From Chloroflexi bacterium RBG_19FT_COMBO_55_16 (GTDB lineage Bacteria; Chloroflexota; Anaerolineae; Anaerolineales; UBA4823): a DNA stretch of 21,761 bases. The notes below the pieces were generated by a model that was given only the letters and a program-made list of their open reading frames with translations, ran no database searches and was not told where the DNA came from. How positions within the stretch are numbered: the first letter of the stretch is position 1; each line of letters opens with the position of its first letter. The stretch covers positions 1,320 to 23,080 of the forward strand of contig MGOK01000071.1 in assembly GCA_001795335.1 (NCBI GenBank), written 5' to 3'. Below are positions 14,389 through 21,761 of this stretch, piece after piece. The position numbers and the translations under genes were made by a program.

Positions 14389-15520
14389 AAGTACATCCAA
14401 TTCTCGCCGAATTAGTTGGTATCGCTTGCCATTTCATATTCGGTTTGAACCTCGCCAAGAGGAACCACCCAGCTGGTATTCTATTGTAATATCTCTATTT
14501 GCCATTCTGGTTGCTCTCTTAATCGGCGCGGTGGTTATTGTTTTCGCGGGTGGTGATCCCTTCCGCTCCTACGTGCATATTGCTAGGGCATCTTTTGGTA
14601 GCCTGGGCGTTTTCTCCGACACTATCGTAAAGGCTACCCCGTTAATACTGGTTGGTTTGGCTTGTTCTGTTGCTTTTCGGATGCGCCTTTGGAATATCGG
14701 CGCCGAAGGTCAATTCTTCCTGGGTGCACTTGGCGCCAGCGCAGTGGTGCTTATCCCACTACTACCCCAAGATGCCCCTCGCTGGTTGTTTATACCTACA
14801 ATGATGTTGGCTGGTGTAATTGCTGGTGCGTTGTGGGGTTTTGTCCCCGGTTTCTTGAAGGCACACTTTAATGTCAACGAGATCATCACCACCCTGATGA
14901 TGAACTACATTGCCTTCGCGTTAGTAAATTTTTTTATTTTTGCGGTATGGAGCGAGCGCGGATTTCAGATGAGCCCGATGTTTCCGAAGACTGCCTGGTT
15001 ACCCCGCCTGGCAGATTTTGCCAAACAAGTGCCTGTCTTCCGCGGCTTGACGACCCATTTAGGTCTGATCTTTGGCGTGGTTGCTTCGGTGGTGGTCTGG
15101 TTCATCCTATACCGCAGCCGCTGGGGATATGAAATCCGCCTGATTGGGGATAACCCGCGTGCAGCGAGTTATGCCGGGATCAATATCGCTCGTAATATCA
15201 TCCTGGTGATGATGTTGTCCGGGGGATTGGCCGGGTTAGCCGGGGTATCTGAGATTTCTGGCGTGGTACACCGTCTGCAAAGCGCGATTTCGCCCGGGTA
15301 TGGTTTCACAGGAATTATTATTGCCTGGTTAGCGAAGCTTAACCCATTTGCGGTCATCCTGGTTTCGGTTTTATTTGGCGCATTGATCCTGGCTGGGCGG
15401 GAAATCCAACCGTCCGGCATCCCTAAAATGATTCAGGGCGTCATCTTAGTGTGCCTGATTGCCAGCGATTTCTTGATCCATAACCGGGTGCGAATTGTCC
15501 GTGCCAAAGAGGAGGTCTGA
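14381..15520 (+). CDS. ABC transporter permease, BPD_transp_2 family (first subunit)
   Basis: The protein has 379 residues. A soluble N-terminal stretch of about 35 residues is followed by about 9-10 hydrophobic helices. Family motifs include RMRLWNIGAEGQFFLGALGA (the conserved NIGAEGQ of NupP/YufP-type permeases), HFNVNEIITTLMMNYIA, and the loop IGDNPRAASYAGINI, which contacts the ATPase. It forms the membrane channel together with the next gene product, most likely for purine nucleosides or bases. The start overlaps the ATPase gene by 8 bp (translational coupling), and the next gene begins after 3 nt. Confidence 0.95.
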   Translation: MSESTSNSRRISWYRLPFHIRFEPRQEEPPSWYSIVISLFAILVALLIGAVVIVFAGGDPFRSYVHIARASFGSLGVFSDTIVKATPLILVGLACSVAFRMRLWNIGAEGQFFLGALGASAVVLIPLLPQDAPRWLFIPTMMLAGVIAGALWGFVPGFLKAHFNVNEIITTLMMNYIAFALVNFFIFAVWSERGFQMSPMFPKTAWLPRLADFAKQVPVFRGLTTHLGLIFGVVASVVVWFILYRSRWGYEIRLIGDNPRAASYAGINIARNIILVMMLSGGLAGLAGVSEISGVVHRLQSAISPGYGFTGIIIAWLAKLNPFAVILVSVLFGALILAGREIQPSGIPKMIQGVILVCLIASDFLIHNRVRIVRAKEEV

Positions 15521-15523
15521 TCC

Positions 15524-16492
15524 GTGGATCTCATCATCATTTTACAAGCAGGTGTCGCCTCTGGTACTGTGCTGCTTTTCGCCACGCTGGGCGAGATATT
15601 TGCTGAGCGTTCAGGCGTGCTCAACCTAGGCGTTGAAGGTATGATGTTGGTCGGAGCGATGAGCGCCTTTAGTGTCGCGTTGTCCACAGGCAATCCTTGG
15701 TTGGGAATGTTGGTTGCAATGTTGGCCGCCGGCTTGCTCAGCCAAATTCATGCCTTTATCACCATCAAATTGCAGGCCGACCAGGTAGTCAGCGGTCTTG
15801 CGCTTACTTTCCTGGGAGTCGGTATCAGCTTGGTTCTGGGAGAAGGTTTAAGCAAAGCCGGAACGATTTCGCTTTTACCAAACTTCTCGATCCCTTTGCT
15901 CTCAGGAATCCCATTGTTGGGTCCGATCTTCTTCACTAAACAGAGCATACTGGTATACATTGGCTACATGTTGATACCTCTCGCCTGGTATTACATCAAT
16001 CGCACACGTCCAGGGATGCATTTACGAGCGGTAGGCGAGTACCCAGCTGCGGCTGATGCGTTAGGTATTAACGTCTTTCGCTTGCGTTATTTTTACGTCT
16101 TTGTGGGGGGCTTGTTAGCTGGTCTGGGAGGGGCAACAATCAGCCTGGCGATCTCTCCGGGATGGTTTAGTGAGTTAACCACTGCTGGACAAGGTTGGAT
16201 AGCGATAGGCTTGGTGATTTTTGCTCAATGGGACCCATTGCGAGCAGCGTTTGGCGCATATGCCTTCGGCGCATTGCGTCGGCTGATCCTGGATATCCAA
16301 GGTCCTACGTTGTTGTTTAGTATGCCCAATCCCTTTTACTACAATCCTTATTTAGGCTTCTTTCTACAGATGTTACCTTATGCATTCACAATTATTATTC
16401 TTGTGATTGGTTCGCGTGAAGCATTACGTAAACGCCTGGGTTCTCCTGCTGCCCTCGGTTTGCCGTACATTCGGGGAGAGCGGGGAGTGTAA
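15524..16492 (+). CDS. ABC transporter permease, BPD_transp_2 family (second subunit)
   Basis: The protein has 322 residues and about 8-10 membrane helices. FAERSGVLNLGVEGMMLVGA is the equivalent of the NIGAEGQ motif in NupQ/YufQ-type partners, and LRAVGEYPAAADALGINVFR is the ATPase-contact loop. GTG is the start codon, with GAGGAGGT 7 nt upstream. Together with the preceding permease, the double ATPase and the lipoprotein it completes a four-gene BMP-type importer. In sampled lines the base composition of this transporter block is lower in G+C than the catabolic genes on either side. Confidence 0.95.
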   Translation: MDLIIILQAGVASGTVLLFATLGEIFAERSGVLNLGVEGMMLVGAMSAFSVALSTGNPWLGMLVAMLAAGLLSQIHAFITIKLQADQVVSGLALTFLGVGISLVLGEGLSKAGTISLLPNFSIPLLSGIPLLGPIFFTKQSILVYIGYMLIPLAWYYINRTRPGMHLRAVGEYPAAADALGINVFRLRYFYVFVGGLLAGLGGATISLAISPGWFSELTTAGQGWIAIGLVIFAQWDPLRAAFGAYAFGALRRLILDIQGPTLLFSMPNPFYYNPYLGFFLQMLPYAFTIIILVIGSREALRKRLGSPAALGLPYIRGERGV

Positions 16493-16518
16493 TTTCTATA
16501 TTGGGAAATTTAATTTTC

Positions 16519-17772
16519 ATGAAGAAATATCTTGGCTATAAGTGCTCTCTGTGTGGGCAGGAATATTTATATAATGAAGTCCAATATGTATGTCCCGTCG
16601 ATGGCGGGAATCTGGATGTCATCCTGGATTATGCTGCGATCAGGAATAGCATCTCTCTAGATACGATCAAAGCCTCCGTTGATCGATCTTTATGGCGCTA
16701 CCTGCCATTGCTGCCGGTCGACGATCCGAGGGGCGAGGCCACGCCGCTGCGCGCCGCGGGCTGGACCCCGCACTTCAAACCGACTCTCCTCAACGATCGA
16801 CTGGGATTGCGCAGTTTATGGATCAAGGATGAAAGTCGCAATCCCACGGCTTCTTTCAAAGATCGAGCCAGCGCGGTGGTGGTGGCACGCGCCAGGCAGA
16901 CCGGCGCACAGGTCGTGGTGACAGCCTCGACTGGTAATGCTGGCGCAGCCCTGGCGGGCATGGCGGCTGCAGTCGGGCAAAAAGCGGTGATCTTTGCCCC
17001 GCGCTCCGCACCCCCAGCTAAAATCGCTCAATTGCTGATCTATGGCGCTCAGGTATTGCTGGTGGATGGTAACTACGACCAGGCTTTCGATTTGTCCATC
17101 CGGGTGGCACAGGAATTCGGCTGGTACTGTCGCAATACTGGGTATAATCCGTTTACGCTGGAAGGCAAAAAAACGGCCGCCTTTGAAATCTGGGAAGGCT
17201 TGCTCAGCAGACAGGTTTTCGACCGGCCCCTGGCGATCTTCGTCTCTGTCGGCGACGGGAACATCATCTCTGGTTTGCACAAGGGATTTAAGGATTTGGA
17301 GGCTGTGGGCTGGCTTGAGCAAACGCCGCGCTTGTATGGCGTTCAGGCCGAGGGTTCTGCGGCGATCGCGAACGCATTCCGCGCCGGGACAGAGACGATC
17401 ATCCCAGTATCTGCGGACACCCTGGCGGATAGCATCTCGGTTGACCTGCCACGCGATGGCGTACGCGCCGTGCGAGCCTCCCGGCAAACAGGCGGCGCCT
17501 ACCTCACCGTCAGCGACGCCGAAATCCTGGCGGCGATCGCCGCGCTGGGCAATGTAGGCATCTTTGCTGAACCGGCTGGTGCGGCTGCCTATGCTGGCCT
17601 GCACAAAGCTGTCCAGCAGGGTCTGATCAGTCCGGAGGACGAGGTCCTGGTGTTCAACACTGGCAGCGGTTTGAAAGACGTGCGCGCCGCCATGCAGGCC
17701 GCGGGGACCGCCCCCGTGATCGAACCCACTCTCCAGGCTGTGAAGCAGGCGATCGAGGCGACTTTGCCTTAA
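16519..17772 (+). CDS. Threonine-synthase-like PLP-dependent enzyme
   Basis: From ATG 16519 the product has 417 residues; an in-frame TTG at 16501 would add six. An N-terminal zinc-ribbon remnant (C9, C12, C25) has Asp28 where a fourth Cys would normally be. The fold-type-II PLP domain carries SRNPTASFKDRA with the PLP lysine at K114, the TASTGNAGAA loop, and FVSVGDGNIISG. Threonine synthase makes threonine from O-phosphohomoserine, but many relatives are lyases or deaminases. No threonine pathway genes are near; the neighbours are the purine importer and a second PLP enzyme, so a role deaminating a diamino or hydroxy amino acid is possible. DNA is 37-45% G+C in the first three lines of the gene, then 63-68%, near 16680. 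True threonine synthase remains possible. Confidence 0.85.
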   Translation: MKKYLGYKCSLCGQEYLYNEVQYVCPVDGGNLDVILDYAAIRNSISLDTIKASVDRSLWRYLPLLPVDDPRGEATPLRAAGWTPHFKPTLLNDRLGLRSLWIKDESRNPTASFKDRASAVVVARARQTGAQVVVTASTGNAGAALAGMAAAVGQKAVIFAPRSAPPAKIAQLLIYGAQVLLVDGNYDQAFDLSIRVAQEFGWYCRNTGYNPFTLEGKKTAAFEIWEGLLSRQVFDRPLAIFVSVGDGNIISGLHKGFKDLEAVGWLEQTPRLYGVQAEGSAAIANAFRAGTETIIPVSADTLADSISVDLPRDGVRAVRASRQTGGAYLTVSDAEILAAIAALGNVGIFAEPAGAAAYAGLHKAVQQGLISPEDEVLVFNTGSGLKDVRAAMQAAGTAPVIEPTLQAVKQAIEATLP

Positions 17773-17841
17773 GATATCCCCGGTGGTTTTCTTTTGCATA
17801 ACCACCTATTTTCAATCCAGGCTTTTAAGGTAAATTTCCTT

Positions 17842-18807
17842 ATGCCTTCCCCTACCTGTTCGATCGTAGCCCCAATATTCAACGAAAGTGGAAACCTCCC
17901 CGAATTGTTCCGGCGCGTGCAGGCGACGATGGAATCATCTGGCGAAACCTGGGAGTTGATCCTGATCGACGATGGCTCCCTGGACACTTCGTCCGATCTG
18001 ATCCTTCAATTGGCCGCCCAGGATCCAAGAGTCCGCCCGGTGATCTTTGCGCGCAACTTTGGTCATCAGATCGCGGTCACCGCTGGTCTGGATTACAGCC
18101 GTGGCCAGGCGGTGATCATCATCGACTCCGATCTGCAAGACCCACCCGAGGTGATCACAGACCTGATCGCCAAATGGAGGGAGGGTTACGATGTAGTCTA
18201 CGCCATCCGCGCTGAAAGAGAGGGGGAAAGCTGGTTCAAGAAATTCACCGCTTCCATGTTCTATCGTTTGATCACGCGCATCACCGATGTTAATATCCCT
18301 CTTGATGCAGGCGATTTCCGCTTGTTAGATCGAAAGGTAGTTGACGTGCTGAACCAGATGCGCGAGCGACACCGTTTTTTGCGCGGTATGTCTGCCTGGG
18401 TGGGCTTTCGCCAGACGGGTGTGCCCTACCGGCGGGCAGCCCGCTTTGTTGGGGAGACGAAATATCCCTTCCGCAAGATGTTCCGGCTGGCGATCAACGC
18501 CATCACTGGTTTTTCATACTTCCCACTGCAACTGGCAACGTATATCGGCTTTTTCGCGGCGGGGATCAGTATTTTATCCATCCCGGTTGTCGTCGGTCTA
18601 AGGTTGTGGGGCGGTTCGCATGCCCCGCTGGTAGGTCAGGCGACGACTTTGATCGCGGTGCTGTTCCTGGGAGGCGTGCAGCTGATCTCGCTTGGCATCC
18701 TGGGGGAGTATATCGGCCGATTGTATGATGAAGCCAAGGGGCGCCCGCTGTATATCGTACGGGAAACGTCACGTGACACCGTCGCCCAGGAAGAAGATAA
18801 AATCTAG
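17842..18807 (+). CDS. GT2 family glycosyltransferase, polyprenyl-phosphate type (GtrB/DPM1-like)
   Basis: ATG 17842 gives 322 residues; the upstream TTG at 17794 is a poorer start, and TTAAGG lies 11 nt before the ATG. The GT-A domain has [16 protein letters not shown] at the N-terminus, [10 protein letters not shown] (D43, D44), and the metal-binding D95-S-D97 followed by [16 protein letters not shown] follows near residue 210. Two C-terminal membrane helices (about 222-250 and 268-295) are typical of GtrB/YfdH-like enzymes that move a sugar from a nucleotide donor to polyprenyl phosphate. Such a lipid-linked sugar is the donor for GT-C enzymes, and one is encoded at 6905-8944. It has no obvious role in purine breakdown although it lies between two PLP enzyme genes in the same direction. 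Confidence 0.92.
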   Translation: MPSPTCSIVAPIFNESGNLPELFRRVQATMESSGETWELILIDDGSLDTSSDLILQLAAQDPRVRPVIFARNFGHQIAVTAGLDYSRGQAVIIIDSDLQDPPEVITDLIAKWREGYDVVYAIRAEREGESWFKKFTASMFYRLITRITDVNIPLDAGDFRLLDRKVVDVLNQMRERHRFLRGMSAWVGFRQTGVPYRRAARFVGETKYPFRKMFRLAINAITGFSYFPLQLATYIGFFAAGISILSIPVVVGLRLWGGSHAPLVGQATTLIAVLFLGGVQLISLGILGEYIGRLYDEAKGRPLYIVRETSRDTVAQEEDKI

Positions 18808-18840
18808 ATAATATATAACTTCCCCCAAAGGGTATATCAG

Positions 18841-18865
18841 TAAAATCCGTGTGATCCGTGTCCTG
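18841..18865. repeat. Short tandem repeat ATCCGTGT in the intergenic region
   Basis: ATCCGTGT occurs at 18845-18852 and again at 18854-18861, inside an 80-nt gap upstream of the second PLP gene. It may be part of a dispersed intergenic repeat; only one location is visible in this window. Confidence 0.4.
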
Positions 18866-18887
18866 ATCAGCAAAGGAGAACATCTTT

Positions 18888-20345
18888 ATGACCGTGATTG
18901 ACCTGACTATCGACGAAAAGCGACGCGAGCGCGCCGTTCGTCGGGTGCGAGAGCGGAAGATCGTTATCCCGACCTTCGCTCAAATGAAAGACCCCAGCCG
19001 CATCCCGGACGAGGTGAAGGAGGCATTGCAGAAGATCGGATTGTGGGATGTCACCCCCGAAAACCTGTTCCGCATCACCTGGAAGAATGAGGCCGTAGCG
19101 CATGGCGGGGGGTTTAACGGTGTGAATTACCTGGAGTTCCCCAGTAGCCTGACCGGGAGCGAGGCGCGCATCATTGGTCTGGTCGGCAAATGGTTCCCGA
19201 CTGGGGCGCACAAGGTCGGCGCGGCCTTTGGCTGCCTGGTACCCCGCCTGGTAACCGGTCAGTTCGAGCCGACGACCCAGAAGGCCGTCTGGCCCTCGAC
19301 GGGCAATTTCTGCCGGGGTGGGGCGTACGATTCGGCTTTGCTCGGCTGTCAATCGATCGCTATCTTGCCCGAGGGGATGAGCCGGGAGCGCTTTGAGTGG
19401 TTGGCAAAGATAGCTGGGGAAGTCATCGCCACACCCGGCAGCGAGTCGAATGTCAAAGAAATTTTCGACAAGTGCTGGGAATTACGCCATTCGGGCCAGG
19501 ACTTGATGATCTTTAACCAGTTTGAGGAGTTTGGCAACTACCTGTGGCACTACGATATCACCGGACACGCCATGCAGGAAGTGTTGGAGCATGTGATGGG
19601 ACCGAGCGATGCTTATCGCGGCATGGTATCTGCTACCGGGTCGGCAGGTACGATCGCCAGCGGAGATTACCTGAAGCAGGTCTTTCCTACCAGCAAGATC
19701 GTCGCCAGCGAAGCGTTGCAGTGCCCAACATTGCTGGAGAATGGCTTTGGCTCCCACCGCATCGAGGGTATTGGCGATAAACACGTACCCTGGGTACACA
19801 ATGTCAAAAACACGGACATGGTGGTAGCGATCGACGACGCGGCGGTGGTCAACCTGGCGCGCCTGTTCAACGAGCCAGCCGGGCGCGACCATCTGGTGCG
19901 GCAAGGTGTCCCAGAGGCCTTTGTCAACCGCCTGGACCTGCTCGGTTTCTCGGGGATCTCGAACCTGATCTCGGCGATCAAGTTTGCCAAGTATTACGAG
20001 CTGGGTGAGAACGATATCGTGCTGACTATCTTGACCGATTCGATGGAACTGTATGGCAGCCGGTTGCACGAAATGCACGCAGAATATGGTGAATACGGTG
20101 AACTCGATGCCGCAGCCCATTTTGCCAGATATTTGCAGGGCGTCTCGACCGATCATTTGATCGAGCTCACATACACCGATCGCCGTCGCATCCACAACCT
20201 GAAATATTTCACATGGGTCGAACAGCAGGGCAGGACCTACGAAGAGATCATGGCTCAATGGTACGACCCGCATTATTGGACTGACGTCCAGGGACAAGTG
20301 GGCGAGATTGACGCTTTAATCGATGAGTTCAACGCAAGAGTTTGA
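18888..20345 (+). CDS. Fold-type-II PLP-dependent enzyme of unknown substrate (lyase-like)
   Basis: The protein has 485 residues, longer than cysteine synthases (about 310) or YgeX-type diaminopropionate ammonia-lyase (about 400). An N-terminal extension of about 80 residues precedes KWFPTGAHKVGAA, where K109 should hold PLP; the GAHK form recalls tryptophan synthase beta. STGNFCRGGAYDSALLG is the substrate loop, and T250-G-S-A-G-T255 is the phosphate-binding loop. A C-terminal part of about 100 residues, rich in aromatic and acidic residues (EYGEYGELDAA, YDPHYWTDV), is not recognised. The start has AAAGGAG about 10 nt upstream. The reaction is probably elimination or deamination of an amino acid. 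Its position next to the hydantoinase suggests the amino acid left after ureide breakdown; that is inference. Family firm; substrate unknown. Confidence 0.8.
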   Translation: MTVIDLTIDEKRRERAVRRVRERKIVIPTFAQMKDPSRIPDEVKEALQKIGLWDVTPENLFRITWKNEAVAHGGGFNGVNYLEFPSSLTGSEARIIGLVGKWFPTGAHKVGAAFGCLVPRLVTGQFEPTTQKAVWPSTGNFCRGGAYDSALLGCQSIAILPEGMSRERFEWLAKIAGEVIATPGSESNVKEIFDKCWELRHSGQDLMIFNQFEEFGNYLWHYDITGHAMQEVLEHVMGPSDAYRGMVSATGSAGTIASGDYLKQVFPTSKIVASEALQCPTLLENGFGSHRIEGIGDKHVPWVHNVKNTDMVVAIDDAAVVNLARLFNEPAGRDHLVRQGVPEAFVNRLDLLGFSGISNLISAIKFAKYYELGENDIVLTILTDSMELYGSRLHEMHAEYGEYGELDAAAHFARYLQGVSTDHLIELTYTDRRRIHNLKYFTWVEQQGRTYEEIMAQWYDPHYWTDVQGQVGEIDALIDEFNARV

Positions 20346-20359
20346 TCTTAAAAGGTTGT

Positions 20360-20935
20360 ATGCCGACACGCCTCACGCCTACCTCGTTGATCCTGGTCGC
20401 CATAATGACCGATCCGCGCGACCTGGAGATCGCCCGCCTGCTGGGATGGTACCGTATCCCCCTGCGCAAAGCGCCTAAGGTGGTTGCGGTGGATTACCTG
20501 GCTTTTTACCAGACCGGTGCGTTTGGCGCGGAGAAATGGCGAATTCAATATATTTCCAGGGTGCGGGGACACGAGCTAAACACCCGCGCCGAACTCTTAC
20601 ACGACGAAGTCGATCACCCACGCGCCAAGGAGGAATATTACAAGATCCAGATCGGTGCCTTAGAGCGCTTGCCGCGGCCTATCCTGGCTAGCAAATGGCG
20701 GCGGATCACCTTCCTCTATACGACTGGCGAATATTTGCTGAAGGCTGAAACCATCAACGACCTGGTCATCCACTCGGAAGAGCGCCAGACCCTGTGGAAA
20801 GCTTTGCGGGAAAGGGCATACCAGGCGCAGACTTATCAGGCGGTGGAGGTGCCCGAGTTAGACCTGGATGCGGAGATGTTGGCATTGTTGTTGGGAATAA
20901 AAGTGCCAGAGGAACCAGAGGGACCTGCACCTTAA
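20360..20935 (+). CDS. Small protein of unknown function between PLP enzyme and hydantoinase
   Basis: From ATG 20360 (AAAAGG 4 nt upstream) the product has 191 residues. A later in-frame ATG at 20405 (MTDPRDLEIARLLGW) is possible, as is a TTG at 20342 overlapping the previous stop. I do not recognise a named domain. There is no signal peptide or membrane helix. Features are an N-terminal LEIARLLGWYRIPLRKAPK, the stretch YLAFYQTGAFG, a charged middle with ELLHDEVDHPRAKEEYY, then WRRITFLYTTGEYLLKAETI, and an acidic Pro-rich tail. It is soluble, mixed alpha/beta in appearance. Gaps of 14 and 16 nt to its neighbours suggest one transcript. It could be an accessory or unrelated housekeeping protein; no function is assigned. 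Confidence 0.75.
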   Translation: MPTRLTPTSLILVAIMTDPRDLEIARLLGWYRIPLRKAPKVVAVDYLAFYQTGAFGAEKWRIQYISRVRGHELNTRAELLHDEVDHPRAKEEYYKIQIGALERLPRPILASKWRRITFLYTTGEYLLKAETINDLVIHSEERQTLWKALRERAYQAQTYQAVEVPELDLDAEMLALLLGIKVPEEPEGPAP

Positions 20936-20951
20936 TTCGAAGGAGTCAGCT

Positions 20952-21761
20952 GTGTCTTTCCTAATCAAGTCTGGTAAGTTGATCACCGCCTCCGAAACCT
21001 TTGTCGCCGATATCCTCATCCAGGGGGAGAAGATCACCGCCATTGGCAAGGACCTGGAAGCTGGTAGCGCTGAGACGATCGATGCCTCTGGCAAGCTGGT
21101 CATGCCGGGAGGGATCGACCCCCACACGCACTTCGACTTGCCGATGTTCAATACCGTCTCCTCGGACGATCACTATACTGGTCACAAAGCGGCGGCATTC
21201 GGCGGCACCACCACGGTAATGGATTTTGTGCCCCAAGATTATCCAACCTTACGCGAGGCAGTCGAAGGTTGGCAGGTCAAGGCCGGCGCTAAAGCGGCGA
21301 TCGATTTCGGCTTCCACATGAACATCACTCGCCTGGATGACCAGGTGGCAGCGGAGATCCCACGCCTGCTGGAGATGGGGATCACAACTCTGAAAATATT
21401 TATGGCTTATAATGGCCGGTTACGCTTGCAAGACGGCGAAATCTTTCGCTTGCTGCGCATTGCTCGAGAACACGGACTGCTTACCATGCTGCACGCCGAA
21501 AATGGCGATGTGATCGATATTTTGGTCGCCGAAGCCCTGGCAGCGGGTCACACCGCTCCGGAATGGCACGCCCACACCCGGCCAGCCTGGGGTGGGGTGG
21601 AGGCGGTGTTGCGCGGGGCAGCCCTGGCAGCCCAGGCTGGCGCGCCCCTGTATGTTGTGCATATGAATACAGCTGGTGAGGTAGACCAACTGCGCTACGC
21701 CCGCCAGCGCGGATTGCCGGTGCTGGGCGAAACCTGTCCCCAGTACCTATTCTTTACCGTC
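20952..21761 (+). CDS. hyuA: Dihydropyrimidinase/D-hydantoinase-type cyclic amidohydrolase, 3' end missing
   Basis: I read this frame directly; GTG 20952 has GAAGGAG 6 nt upstream, and the frame is open to the right edge for 270 residues (full-length enzymes are about 460). It has PGGIDPHTHFDLP (metal ligands H58, H60), TTTVMDF, TTLKIFMAY with K148 in the position of the carbamylated bridging lysine, LHAENGDVI (H181), YVVHMNTAGE (H237) and GETCPQYLFF. This matches dihydropyrimidinase/hydantoinase rather than dihydroorotase or allantoinase. It hydrolyses a cyclic amide such as a hydantoin or dihydropyrimidine to an N-carbamoyl amino acid. E. coli HyuA in the yge cluster is the closest functional analogue; here the product would supply the carbamoyltransferases. 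Cytoplasmic. Confidence 0.9.
   Translation, partial: MSFLIKSGKLITASETFVADILIQGEKITAIGKDLEAGSAETIDASGKLVMPGGIDPHTHFDLPMFNTVSSDDHYTGHKAAAFGGTTTVMDFVPQDYPTLREAVEGWQVKAGAKAAIDFGFHMNITRLDDQVAAEIPRLLEMGITTLKIFMAYNGRLRLQDGEIFRLLRIAREHGLLTMLHAENGDVIDILVAEALAAGHTAPEWHAHTRPAWGGVEAVLRGAALAAQAGAPLYVVHMNTAGEVDQLRYARQRGLPVLGETCPQYLFFTV

Noticed and set aside
16816..17805. 329-codon open frame on the minus strand
   Set aside because: Antisense to the threonine-synthase-like gene; no recognisable protein features.
19482..20297. 271-codon open frame on the minus strand
   Set aside because: Antisense to the second PLP enzyme; composition and lack of motifs mark it as a shadow.

Overview
The window looks like a piece of an anaerobic Chloroflexota (Anaerolineae-like) chromosome. 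This is inferred from gene content and style: a lipoprotein with a Gln/Pro/Thr/Glu-rich linker after the lipobox, large GT-C-type membrane proteins scattered between metabolic genes, and mixed ATG/GTG/TTG starts. No rRNA or other marker gene is present, so the taxonomic call is tentative. There are no tRNAs, CRISPR arrays or insertion sequences.

Layout. On the minus strand at the left are the 5' part of a secreted trypsin-like serine protease (cut by the window edge) and an OmpR-type response regulator. A divergent promoter region (1597-1816) separates them from a long, co-oriented plus-strand series of genes that runs off the right edge. In order these are: 8-oxoguanine-deaminase-like amidohydrolase; adenine deaminase; GntR/UTRA regulator; an aspartate-carbamoyltransferase-like protein with altered substrate residues; a GT-C-like membrane protein; a short YgeW-like carbamoyltransferase; carbamate kinase; a BMP-type purine/nucleoside ABC transporter (lipoprotein, double ATPase, two permeases); a threonine-synthase-like PLP enzyme; a GT2 glycosyltransferase; a second, unusual fold-type-II PLP enzyme; a small protein of unknown function; and a dihydropyrimidinase/hydantoinase (truncated by the right edge).

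How the genes work together (inference). The BMP transporter would import purine bases or nucleosides. Adenine deaminase and the 8-oxoguanine deaminase would feed hypoxanthine and urate into ring breakdown. The hydantoinase would open a cyclic ureide. One or both carbamoyltransferases would run backwards to make carbamoyl phosphate from a ureido group, and carbamate kinase would turn this into ATP, CO2 and ammonia. The PLP enzymes would deaminate the remaining amino acid. This parallels the E. coli yge/yqe cluster (ygeW, ygeX, ygeY, hyuA, yqeA, ssnA, ygfK, xdh), which is linked to anaerobic purine/urate breakdown. It differs in three ways: there are two different carbamoyltransferases, two PLP lyase-like proteins neither of which looks like YgeX, and a small unknown protein next to the hydantoinase.

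The most interesting parts are the PyrB-like protein that keeps the carbamoyl-phosphate site but lacks two aspartate-site residues, the orphan PLP enzyme at 18888-20345 with its small neighbour, and a divergent promoter carrying two GntR-type palindromes 44 bp apart. The transporter block is more AT-rich in sampled lines than its surroundings, and the composition changes abruptly inside the threonine-synthase-like gene.
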